From assembly GCA_014305025.1 (NCBI GenBank), contig JACRTY010000058.1:1-35485 (forward strand): a stretch of DNA of 35,485 nucleotides, given 5' to 3'. The stretch is from Candidatus Nyctobacter psychrophilus (GTDB taxonomy: Bacteria > Vulcanimicrobiota > Vulcanimicrobiia > Vulcanimicrobiales > Vulcanimicrobiaceae). Each line of letters begins with the position of its first letter. The stretch's first letter is position 1. Made by a program: the position numbers and the translations under genes. Of this stretch, positions 24,715 through 32,040 are shown one piece after another. The notes beneath the pieces are model-generated. The model saw only the letters and a program-made list of their open reading frames with translations. It made no database searches and was not told the origin of the DNA.

Positions 24715-25929
24715 GTGGCATACCGTAGGCTCTTTACATCGGAATCGGTGACCGAGGGCCATCCCGACAAGGTCGCCGACCAGATTTCCGACGCCGTGCT
24801 CGACGCCATCTTGGCGGAAGATCCCCTCGGTCGCGTGGCGGTCGAAACGTTCGCGATCACGGGCCAGGTCCACATCGCCGGTGAGGTGACGACCAAAACG
24901 TATGCGGACATTCCGCGCATCGTGCGCAGCACGATCGCGGACATCGGCTACAACCATTCGCTCGTCGGTTTCGACTCCGCGACGTGCGGCGTTTCCGTGT
25001 CGATCGACGAACAGTCGCCCGACATCGCGCTGGGCGTCGATCGGTCGCTCGAAGTGAAGGAAAGCGGCGACCGCGACGAGTTCGAGCTGACCGGCGCCGG
25101 CGATCAGGGCATGATGTTCGGTTTCGCCTGCCGCGAGACCGACGAATTGATGCCGCTCCCCATCGTCCTCGCGCACAATCTCACCAAGATGCTTGCGGCG
25201 CAGCGCAAGAACGGGTCGCTCGGATGGTTGCGCCCCGACGGCAAATCGCAAGTGACGGTCGAGTACGATGGACACCGGCCGGTGCGCGTCGACGCCGTCG
25301 TCATCTCCACGCAGCACGACCCCGAAATTCCGCTCGGGGCCATCCGCAGTCAAGTTGCCGAACGCATCATCGATCAGGTGATTCCGAAGAAGCTGCGTGA
25401 TGCCAACACGCGCGTGTTCGTCAATCCGACCGGGCGTTTCGTGATCGGCGGCCCGATGGGCGATGCCGGCTTGACGGGACGCAAGATCATCGCCGACACC
25501 TACGGCGGCATGGCGCGCCACGGGGGCGGCGCCTTTTCCGGAAAAGATCCGACTAAGGTGGACCGCTCGGCCGCGTATGCCGCACGGTACGTCGCCAAGA
25601 ACGTCGTTGCCGCGGGGCTCGCGGACCGCTGCGAAGTGCAGGTCGCATATGCAATCGGCGTCGCGCATCCGGTGAGCGTGCTCGTCGAAACTTTTGGCAC
25701 GGGCAAAATCTCGGAAGAAAAGATCGCCGAACTCGTGGGACGATTCTTCGATCTGCGACCCGCAGCGATCATCCACCACCTCGACTTGCGCCGCCCGATC
25801 TATCGGCAGACCGCCGCCTACGGGCACTTCGGGCGTCCCGACCTCGATCTGCCGTGGGAGCGGATCGATAAAGTCGATGAGTTGCGAGCCGCAGCCGGCC
25901 TCTCGGAACGCGAACTCGTGCCGCGATAA
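24715..25929 (+). CDS. metK: S-adenosylmethionine synthetase
   Basis: 404 residues from GTG 24715, beginning [20 protein letters not shown], which aligns with the normal MetK N-terminus. An ATG at 24694 would add seven residues and overlap ahcY. Motifs: GHPDK (ATP/metal), [40 protein letters not shown], the phosphate loop [20 protein letters not shown] and the C-terminal [15 protein letters not shown]. It makes SAM from methionine and ATP. Tightly coupled to ahcY, so SAM production and SAH removal are co-expressed. Confidence 0.96.
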   Translation: MAYRRLFTSESVTEGHPDKVADQISDAVLDAILAEDPLGRVAVETFAITGQVHIAGEVTTKTYADIPRIVRSTIADIGYNHSLVGFDSATCGVSVSIDEQSPDIALGVDRSLEVKESGDRDEFELTGAGDQGMMFGFACRETDELMPLPIVLAHNLTKMLAAQRKNGSLGWLRPDGKSQVTVEYDGHRPVRVDAVVISTQHDPEIPLGAIRSQVAERIIDQVIPKKLRDANTRVFVNPTGRFVIGGPMGDAGLTGRKIIADTYGGMARHGGGAFSGKDPTKVDRSAAYAARYVAKNVVAAGLADRCEVQVAYAIGVAHPVSVLVETFGTGKISEEKIAELVGRFFDLRPAAIIHHLDLRRPIYRQTAAYGHFGRPDLDLPWERIDKVDELRAAAGLSERELVPR

Positions 25930-25977
25930 CCGGCAGGCACAGCCCCGCTTTAAAAATTCATGCCGCCGGGTTGTCCA

Positions 25978-27066
25978 TCAGCGGCGCTCGTGCCGCACCG
26001 CCGGCAACGCCGAGACGGCGAGCGCCATCGCCAGATACCCCCAACCCGCGACGATGATCGGCGTCCGGGCGCCGAAGTGGTCGGCGAGCACACCGCCCAG
26101 CAGCGCGCCCGGTACGGTGCCGACCAGCGCGAGCAAGGCGCGCGACGCCGAAGACCCGCCCGACAAGTGCTTCGGGTACGATGCGCATGCGCCACCCGAC
26201 GATCTGCGCGACCTCGAAGAGCACGAAGGCGTCCGTGATGGCGAGAAAAGCGACCGCGATCGCAAGCTTGTGCGTGAACATGACGGGAATGAAGGCGATT
26301 CCATCGGCGGCGTACGCGACGATGATGATGCGGCCGAAGGGCCACGAGCGTGGAACCCGCCCCGCGAACCATGAGCCGAAGATCGAACCGACGGCCATCA
26401 AGCCGAACACGTAACCGACGACGAGATCGCTCGCGCCGAAACTGCGTTTGAGAAACGGGATCAGCGCAGCGCCTGCCATCAAGCCGAAGAAGTTGAATGA
26501 AAGCGAGAGCGCGGCGAACGTGCGCAGCGACGGTAAGCCGCTGGGTGTGGCGGGCCCAAGCGTCGGCACGGTCACGAATGCAGTTTGCGAAAGCAGATAC
26601 GTTGCCGCATTGATCGTAAGCGCTGGAAGCGGTCCCACCAGCGCGAAAAATGCACCGCCGACGGGCGGCAGGATCATTTGCGTAACCTGTTCGGCGGCTA
26701 AGAGCGCCGACATCGCTTGCGTCGCGCGGTCCTTACCGATGAGGTGGGGAACGGACGCGGCCTGACCGCCCATGAATACCGCGGCGGCGAGCGAGATGAT
26801 TACGATACCGCCGTACAAGACGCCGAGTGTCAGGAACTTGTACGCATAGCCGAGCGCCCGAAGAGCGCAAACGGACCGAACTCGAGCGCATACGTCAGGC
26901 CGACCGAAAGCGCAGAGCCGGTCAAGCGGTACACGAGCAGCGGGATCGCGATAAGCCGCAGACCATCGCCCGCGTAGCTGAACGTCTGTCCGATGTAATA
27001 GCGACGGAAACTGCGGGCGAAGATGCCGAGCGGACTCGTCCGCGCCGAATCGTTCAGCGACGACAT
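25978..27066 (-). pseudogene. MFS transporter, broken by internal deletion and frameshift
   Basis: From ATG 27066 the first ~65 residues are a normal MFS start (PLGIFARSFRRYYIGQTFSY ... SVGLTYALEFGPFALFG). The frame then stops near 26830. A shifted frame continues as YKFLTLGVLYGGIVIISLAA, AVFMGGQAASVPHLIGKDRA and ALTINAATYLLSQTAFVTVP up to VPEALVGRVFGV near 26140. A third frame ends the protein with RALLALVGTVPGALLGGVLA and VAGWGYLAMALAVSALPAVR. The first junction also lacks the residues that normally form helices 2-3, so part of the gene appears deleted. The parts resemble the MFS_3 drug/siderophore exporter group. Confidence 0.75.
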
Positions 27067-27178
27067 ATCAGAGCAACTCCGATCGTTACGAAGCAAATAT
27101 CGAAACGCAATGGGCGCCTAAGGCGCCGCCGGAGTCACGCTTTCACGTTAAACAGCATAGCCGATCCGTCAAGCGGGT

Positions 27179-27877
27179 ATGCTCTGCCTCGTGGCCTCAT
27201 CTACTCCGCTGCGCGCCGTGCTTCTCGATGTCGACGGGACGTTGATCGACAGCAACGACGCGCAAGCACGCTCCTGGCTCGACGCATTCGAAGAAGCGCA
27301 TCTCGATGTCGACCCCGGCGCCGTTCGTCGCCTTATCGGCAAGGGGGGAGATCGGTTGCTGCGTGAAGTTGCCGATCTCGACATCGACGCTGAACCCGGC
27401 AAAACGATCTCACAACGCCATAAGGCGATCTTCGCCGAGCGCTACCTGCCCGGCCTGAGTGCTACCCGAGGCGCGCGCGACCTCTTGGTGTGGCTTCGTT
27501 CGCAGGGCGCGCAGTTGGTCGTCGCCACGTCGGCCGGCGAGGAAGAGATGCGGGCGCTGCTGCAAACCGCCGGCGTCGACGATCTGATCGACGTTTTTAC
27601 GAGCAGCGACGACGCCGACGAAACGAAGCCGGCACCTGATATTCTTGGGGCCGCGCTGCGCAAGTCCAAGCGTAGCGCTGCCGAAAGCGTCATGATCGGC
27701 GATACGCCGTACGACTGCGAGGCCGCCGGCCGGATCGGACTCCCGGCCATCGGCCTGCGCTGCGGCGGCTGGAGCAGCGAAGAGCTGCCATGCGAGTCGG
27801 TCTTCGACCACCCCGCGGACTTGCTCGCCAACTACCGCGCCTCACCGCTGCGCCGCCTGAGCGGGGTCAGCGCGTGA
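27179..27877 (+). CDS. HAD-superfamily phosphatase
   Basis: 232 residues. HAD motifs: LLDVDGTLIDSN (nucleophile Asp and acid/base Asp, about 15-26), VVATSAGEEEM (motif II), ADETKPAPDILGAALRK (motif III Lys) and VMIGDTPYDCEAAGRIGLPA (motif IV). The alpha-helical cap lies between motifs I and II, as in phosphoglycolate phosphatase and beta-phosphoglucomutase relatives. The substrate is unknown. ATG 27179 is used; a GTG at 27191 is a close alternative. It diverges from the broken transporter and ends about 100 bases before the tRNA. Confidence 0.85.
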   Translation: MLCLVASSTPLRAVLLDVDGTLIDSNDAQARSWLDAFEEAHLDVDPGAVRRLIGKGGDRLLREVADLDIDAEPGKTISQRHKAIFAERYLPGLSATRGARDLLVWLRSQGAQLVVATSAGEEEMRALLQTAGVDDLIDVFTSSDDADETKPAPDILGAALRKSKRSAAESVMIGDTPYDCEAAGRIGLPAIGLRCGGWSSEELPCESVFDHPADLLANYRASPLRRLSGVSA

Positions 27878-27974
27878 CTCATCGCGCGACGCATCGCCTT
27901 CGGGCAGGGCGTACCCCGACGCCGTGGAAGCAGGCTGACCGGCGTCGCTTCGGCGCGACTCCGGCGGTGCGCGT

Positions 27975-28050
27975 TCCCGAATAGCTCAGTTGGTAGAGCA
28001 GCTGACTGTTAATCAGCGGGTCGTTGGTTCGAGTCCAACTTCGGGAGCCA
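27975..28050 (+). tRNA. tRNA-Asn (anticodon GTT), CCA encoded
   Basis: A full cloverleaf is visible. The acceptor stem TCCCGAA (27975-27981) pairs with TTCGGGA (28040-28046). The D arm has TAGCTCAGTTGGTAGAGC, the anticodon arm has CTGACTGTTAATCAG with GTT, and the T arm has GGTTCGAGTCC. Discriminator G at 28047 and CCA at 28048-28050. No introns or unusual bases. It serves as the integration target of the element to its right. Confidence 0.97.
28024..28050. other. Inferred attachment site (3' end of tRNA-Asn)
   Basis: The tyrosine integrase gene ends within about 20 bases of the tRNA 3' end, the standard signature of integration into a tRNA. The crossover core should lie in the T-arm/acceptor part. 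The second copy that would mark the far end is not in this window, so the core cannot be delimited. Confidence 0.5.
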
Positions 28051-28058
28051 TGAAAAAG

Positions 28059-28087
28059 CCCGCCGCACCTAGCTTTTGGCGGGTTTT
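28059..28087 (+). terminator. Rho-independent terminator after tRNA-Asn
   Basis: CCCGCC (28059-28064) pairs with GGCGGG (28078-28083), extended by one A-T pair, followed by TTTT (28084-28087). On the other strand the stem is followed by GCTTTTTC, so it may work both ways. The integrase stop codon (28069-28071) lies in the loop. Confidence 0.75.
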
Positions 28088-29325
28088 CTGATTCTCGGGG
28101 TGCGCCGTTGTACCGACTTCGTACCGACAATCTCGCGCTTCGAACCGCTCCCAAGGAGCTGATCCAACGCGTCAGCGGCCTGCCTTTGGAGGGTCGGCAG
28201 AACGTGGCTGTACGTGCCAAGCGTGAGTCGGACGTCCGCGTGACCGAGCAGTTCTTGCACGACGCGCGGCGACACGCCCTGAAGCAGAAGCATCGTTGCG
28301 GCAGTGTGCCGTAGCGCATGAAATGGCACGGCGTCAGAGATACCGGCCGCGGCTCTCATTGGAAAGTAGACACGGCGCAGAAAGTTGCTCTTGCGTAGCA
28401 GAGTGCCGGTCGGGCTCGGAAAGATGTACGGGCTATCGTGCTCTTCCCCTTTTGCGACGAGACGCCGCCGCTCGATCGCGTCGGTCGCCATCTTCGAAAG
28501 CTCGATGCGCCGTTTGCTGGTGTCCGTCTTCGGCTCGATGCGCTTTAGTTCACCCTCAATTTCTTGCACGGAGTGCGTTACCGAAAGCGTCCGCCTCTTC
28601 AAGTCGATTGCATCCCAACGCAGCGCGAACAGCTCGCCTTGCCGCATGCCCGTCGTCACCCCGAGGACGAAGAGCGCTTCCAATCGGTGTCCTCGTGCTG
28701 CTCGAAGCAGCGCCTCAACTTGCTCGACTGTCATCGCTCGCGCCGGCGGTCGCTTGTACGTCGGCGCGTCGACGCGATCGAGGGGGTTCGTCTCGATATG
28801 CTCTTCGCGCTTGGCGACGTTCAAGACACGGCGCAGCGTAACATGAACGCGTGCGACGAGGCTGGCCGAAAGTCCATCACGTCGGAGTTCTGAATAGAGG
28901 CGCCGCAAGCGGCTCGCGTCGATCTGATCGAGTCTTAGCCTGCCGATCTGCGGCAGCACGTGCAGACGCAAGACCTGTTCATACGATCGCGCGGTATTCG
29001 GGGAGAGGTTCGCGCGTGCGTCTTCGAGGAAGCGGCCTGCGAACTCGGCAAACGGCGATCGGTCCGTCGGAGCTGATGAGCCGCCGTGCTTTCCAAGATA
29101 TTTCAGCAGTTTTTGCTGGGCGGTCTGCTTCGAGTCAGCGTAGATGAACTTCCGACGGCGACGGCGCTTCCCGGCCTTTACATCGCCCTTGTCGTCGTGC
29201 CCCTCGCTGACGACCGCAACCCACTGGACCTTTTCGCGCACCGAGCCGTCGCGAGTCTTCCAACGCCGCCTCTTTTCATAGATTGACGACTCACCGCGGC
29301 CGCGGCGACCCTTATTGCGAGGCAC
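28069..29325 (-). CDS. Tyrosine-recombinase integrase
   Basis: 418 residues from GTG 29325. There is an N-terminal AP2-like/basic arm-binding part (about 10-65, with KRRRRRKF), then a SAM-like core-binding domain (FAEFAGRFLEDARANLSPNT, about 92-180). The catalytic domain has R228 (TTGMRQGEL), K271 (TDTSKRRIEL), H336 and R339 (FHALRHTAA), H362 (LLGHADVRLTL) and nucleophile Y372 (GTYSHV). It should insert and, with the excisionase-like protein, excise the element at tRNA-Asn. All six catalytic residues are present, so the element may still move. Confidence 0.95.
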   Translation of the reverse strand: MPRNKGRRGRGESSIYEKRRRWKTRDGSVREKVQWVAVVSEGHDDKGDVKAGKRRRRRKFIYADSKQTAQQKLLKYLGKHGGSSAPTDRSPFAEFAGRFLEDARANLSPNTARSYEQVLRLHVLPQIGRLRLDQIDASRLRRLYSELRRDGLSASLVARVHVTLRRVLNVAKREEHIETNPLDRVDAPTYKRPPARAMTVEQVEALLRAARGHRLEALFVLGVTTGMRQGELFALRWDAIDLKRRTLSVTHSVQEIEGELKRIEPKTDTSKRRIELSKMATDAIERRRLVAKGEEHDSPYIFPSPTGTLLRKSNFLRRVYFPMRAAAGISDAVPFHALRHTAATMLLLQGVSPRVVQELLGHADVRLTLGTYSHVLPTLQRQAADALDQLLGSGSKREIVGTKSVQRRTPRIRKPAKS

Positions 29326-29415
29326 GCGATTCCGTCGCCTTGCGTCGAACGATCCGGCGATAACTTGAGAGACTACTCGAACGGCCTGCTTGCATCGTGC
29401 AGAGCATCGCCGCGC

Positions 29416-29868
29416 TCAGTGAGATTCGACATGCCGTGTAAAGGCATCGAATGCGCCATTCAGGTGAACAGCCGTGAGCTTCGCGTGCCGTCTCTCTCCT
29501 CGGCTACGATTGCCGGTGCTGTGGAACGTGGCGATAGGGGCGCTCGGCTGCAAATCTGACGCTGTGATGCGGTCCGGGTCAGGCGCCGACCCGTCGTCTA
29601 ACGGCGCGATCTCCCACGGCGCAAGAAGGATGGCATCGGGTTCATATGCTCCCGCGTTAAGGTATTCGCGCGCACCGCGCTCGACGAAACGTTGCTGTAA
29701 GTTCAGCATGTCGTCGATAAGGCGGGCGACATACCTTTCGCGTGTTGCCGCCGCGGCTATTTCGTCTTCGGCATACGTGAAGAGCGACATCTGAAAATCG
29801 GGCGCTGGGACTCGTGACCGTCGCACTCGGCGATAGCGCGACCTGCCGAGATGGCACACATAGCGCAT
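29416..29868 (-). CDS. Unknown element protein
   Basis: 150 residues if started at ATG 29868, 2 bases after the stop of the preceding leftward gene; a start at ATG 29790 would give 124 and remove an Arg-rich N-terminus. The middle is acidic and helical (MSLFTYAEDEIAAAATRERY followed by VARLIDDMLNLQQRF). The C-terminal part contains APLDDGSAPDPDRITASDLQ and a basic segment (TGNRSRGERRHAK). I recognise no domain. It lies between the integrase and the putative regulator and is probably co-transcribed with the latter. Confidence 0.5.
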   Translation of the reverse strand: MRYVCHLGRSRYRRVRRSRVPAPDFQMSLFTYAEDEIAAAATRERYVARLIDDMLNLQQRFVERGAREYLNAGAYEPDAILLAPWEIAPLDDGSAPDPDRITASDLQPSAPIATFHSTGNRSRGERRHAKLTAVHLNGAFDAFTRHVESH

Positions 29869-29870
29869 GC

Positions 29871-30845
29871 TCAGTCGTCCGGGACGCAGATGCGCGCGAG
29901 TGCGAAGAGCAGCATCGTCATTTCTTGGCTCGGAGCGATAGCCTCGGCGCTTTTCTTCGCGTCTTTGACGATCTTCGCGAAGGCCCGTTCCGTGTCGAGT
30001 TTTGCTCCGAGGCAGGATGCGAATTCGTTCGCGCAGCCGGGCGCCATTTCGCGCAGCCGCTTTTCGAGCGAATCGCGCAGGGGCTTAATCGCGGCCTTAG
30101 AGATCGCCCTATCGGCATGCGCCATCTCAGCGAGGGCCTGCGCGCCCGGTGCTTCAGTACCGCACGAAATCAACCACGGGAGCCGCGGCGCGTTCTCGCG
30201 ACGGAACTTCGCAACGTCGATAGGACCTTCGTCAACCCAATAGTCGGCGATGTCTATTTTGCCTTCATCGACCCAAGGCGGTTTACCGTCGCCGTGTCTT
30301 GAGCGACGTCTTCGCCATGTGTCTCCCTCGCGATAGATGTCTACGCCCTTAGGGACGTCCAGACGGCCTCTCCGCCACTCGCGTTTTATCTCGCCGTCGC
30401 TTAGGCAGTGCTTCTTGACCGTCTCGGGTTTGATTCCGCGAGTTCGCAGCTCGGCGTCGAGCAGAAATGCGCCATACTTCGGGAAACTCATTAACTGCCA
30501 AACTACAGGGTGCGTCATAGTACGTTCCACCCATTCGTCGGCGGTGAGGTGGTAAGGAACAAGACGCGCCGCAAGGCACGTTATAAGGTCGCGGGCAAAG
30601 TGAATGGTGAGTTCATTTGCATTCGTGAGGATATTTTTGTCGTAATCCTCCATGGTGAGAAGGCCTTTTTCGTAAAGCTCCTTCGCGAGGACCGACCGAC
30701 TAAAACCAAACTCTTTGCACGTCTGCGAAAGCCAGGTGCGCAGCGCTTTCGTTTCAGCAGGAGACAGGCGTTTCCGTCGTGGCGCCCCCCCTCTCGGTCT
30801 TGAAAATCGCGTAACTCCCGGGGGTGCCTGAGCCGCTGGGTCCAT
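29871..30845 (-). CDS. Unknown element protein, possible regulator
   Basis: 324 residues from ATG 30845. After a disordered basic start (TRFSRPRGGAPRRKRLSPAE) comes a helical segment ALRTWLSQTCKEFGFSRSVL followed by AKELYEKGLLTMEDYDKN. Its spacing loosely resembles a helix-turn-helix. The rest is mixed helical (PWVDEGKIDIADYWVDEGPI; SKAAIKPLRDSLEKRLREMA). It is transcribed away from the rightward early genes, the position of the master repressor in satellites and prophages, but I see no definite DNA-binding signature. A longer start at 30992 would lie entirely opposite the rightward HTH gene and is less likely. Confidence 0.6.
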   Translation of the reverse strand: MDPAAQAPPGVTRFSRPRGGAPRRKRLSPAETKALRTWLSQTCKEFGFSRSVLAKELYEKGLLTMEDYDKNILTNANELTIHFARDLITCLAARLVPYHLTADEWVERTMTHPVVWQLMSFPKYGAFLLDAELRTRGIKPETVKKHCLSDGEIKREWRRGRLDVPKGVDIYREGDTWRRRRSRHGDGKPPWVDEGKIDIADYWVDEGPIDVAKFRRENAPRLPWLISCGTEAPGAQALAEMAHADRAISKAAIKPLRDSLEKRLREMAPGCANEFASCLGAKLDTERAFAKIVKDAKKSAEAIAPSQEMTMLLFALARICVPDD

Positions 30846-30861
30846 GCTACATACGTTGGCA

Positions 30862-31110
30862 ATGATACAGCGTGTCTCCCCCACACACACGGCAGGGCGC
30901 GGCAGCGGTCGGCGCCCGAGAACTGCCTCGAAACCTCTGAGCCCAGCCACGTATGAACGTATCCGCGCATCGGGGATCGCGCTGTCCCGCATCGCGCGCG
31001 CCGCCGGCGTACCTTATGAGCGCATCATCCGGGTGCAGGCGCTGACGCCTGAGCAGCACGAGCGCGTGAGTCGTGCGATAGCCGTGCTGCTCAAGGACGA
31101 TAAATCGTGA
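30862..31110 (+). CDS. Small HTH-type DNA-binding protein (Cro-like position)
   Basis: 82 residues from ATG 30862 (ATG 30844 would add six). After a basic tail, LSPATYERIRASGIALSRIA followed by RAAGVPYERIIRVQALTPEQ reads as a compact helix-turn-helix: an A-R-A-A-G-V turn between two helices. First gene of the rightward transcript, it could act like Cro on the divergent switch. Its stop overlaps the start of the excisionase-like gene (GTGA), so the two are coupled. Confidence 0.6.
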   Translation: MIQRVSPTHTAGRGSGRRPRTASKPLSPATYERIRASGIALSRIARAAGVPYERIIRVQALTPEQHERVSRAIAVLLKDDKS

Positions 31111-31358
31111 GCTCTCGCGGACGTGTCAGCACCGCGTCGTTCAAAGCACCGCCTGGCGCGAAGCAAATGATTCGGGGTGGCGCCAGGTATATCAGTGCCG
31201 CCGCGCTCGCAGAAAGATGGTCTTCGTCGCTTCCGGCCATTTATCGAATGGTCGAGCGCGCTGAGATCGCGAGCCTTCGGGTCGGCGAACGAAGCGTGCG
31301 CATCTTGCTTAGCTCGGTGGAAAAATACGAGCAAGAGCACACAGTCGGCAGCGCATGA
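31107..31358 (+). CDS. Excisionase/AlpA-like HTH protein (HTH_17 family)
   Basis: 83 residues from GTG 31107. The core RYISAAALAERWSSSLPAIY followed by RMVERAEIASLRVGERSVRI is the winged helix-turn-helix of excisionases (a start like 'yiT..ELAerlgvS..tvyr.v..G.lp..rvGr...I'). Such proteins bend att DNA for excision or activate early genes. Next to an intact integrase it is the natural directionality factor. It overlaps the preceding HTH gene. Confidence 0.75.
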   Translation: MSSRGRVSTASFKAPPGAKQMIRGGARYISAAALAERWSSSLPAIYRMVERAEIASLRVGERSVRILLSSVEKYEQEHTVGSA

Positions 31359-31370
31359 GACTTGCTCGAC

Positions 31371-31397
31371 GAAAAAGCCCGCGCTGCAAACACGGGC
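31371..31397 (-). terminator. Rho-independent terminator for leftward transcription
   Basis: Read leftward, GCCCG (31397-31393) pairs with CGGGC (31381-31377) across an 11-base loop and is followed by TTTTT (31376-31372). It would stop leftward transcripts entering the excisionase gene from the right. No leftward gene is evident to its right, so it may insulate the switch, or be a relic. Confidence 0.45.
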
Positions 31398-31584
31398 CCC
31401 TCCACTGGTCTTCCTCTACAAGAATTTCGCGGCTCGAAGCCACAGCTCCGCTCCGGCTACAAGCCGTACGAAGCGCGTTGGTATGGCTCGCCGCTAACGA
31501 TCGTCGGGCAGGCGGAGCAGCGCGCGCTACTCTCGCGGCTCAACGGACCTCACGATCCTGCCTGTTCGCGCAGGCCAGGCTCGT

Positions 31585-32040
31585 GTGCGCGAAGACGCTG
31601 GCGGCCGGCCTACGGACAAGCCGACCCGGCCGTCAGCGGGGCGATTCTTTTTGGGTTCTACGCGCAGAGGGCCGCATCCCGGACTGTCATGGTGCTCCAT
31701 AATGGGCGTCCCGATGCGTACGGGTGTTCAGCGCGAGCAGGCCGTACGCGACGACAATCCCACCTTCGACCACTTGGCGCCGAACATCATCGAAGACGCC
31801 CACGAGCATTGGCGCCGGTCATTCTGCGGGCCCCATTGCATGTGCGATGAGTGCGCGTACAAGCGCGCGCTGGCATGTGCCGGCGAGCCCCTGGAGTTAA
31901 CCGCCGTCGACCGATCGTCGGCGGTATATCGCGCCGCCTTCCGCGCTGCCGAAGCGATCGTTGCGCAGGAAGAGCGAGCGCGGCGGATGCGCGTCGTCGA
32001 TCACGTCGCGCGTGAAATGCTCCATGGGCGCCCGATCTAG
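31585..32040 (+). CDS. Small cysteine-rich element protein
   Basis: 151 residues from GTG 31585; an ATG at 31702 giving 112 residues is equally likely. The C-terminal half is convincing: PTFDHLAPNIIEDAHEHWRR, then the cysteine cluster CGPHCMCDEC (a possible zinc site), then helical AVYRAAFRAAEAIVAQEERA. The stop TAG shares its last base with the next GTG, coupling it to the ATPase gene. No family recognised; small zinc proteins often accompany phage replication or regulatory genes. Between 31358 and 31585 I find no certain gene. Confidence 0.55.
   Translation: MREDAGGRPTDKPTRPSAGRFFLGSTRRGPHPGLSWCSIMGVPMRTGVQREQAVRDDNPTFDHLAPNIIEDAHEHWRRSFCGPHCMCDECAYKRALACAGEPLELTAVDRSSAVYRAAFRAAEAIVAQEERARRMRVVDHVAREMLHGRPI

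Noticed and set aside
31362..31850. Rightward frame of 162 codons between the excisionase-like gene and the cysteine-rich protein
   Set aside because: Its first ~70 residues look passable, but the rest is Arg/Ala/Ser-rich and overlaps a better-supported frame. It starts across the leftward terminator.
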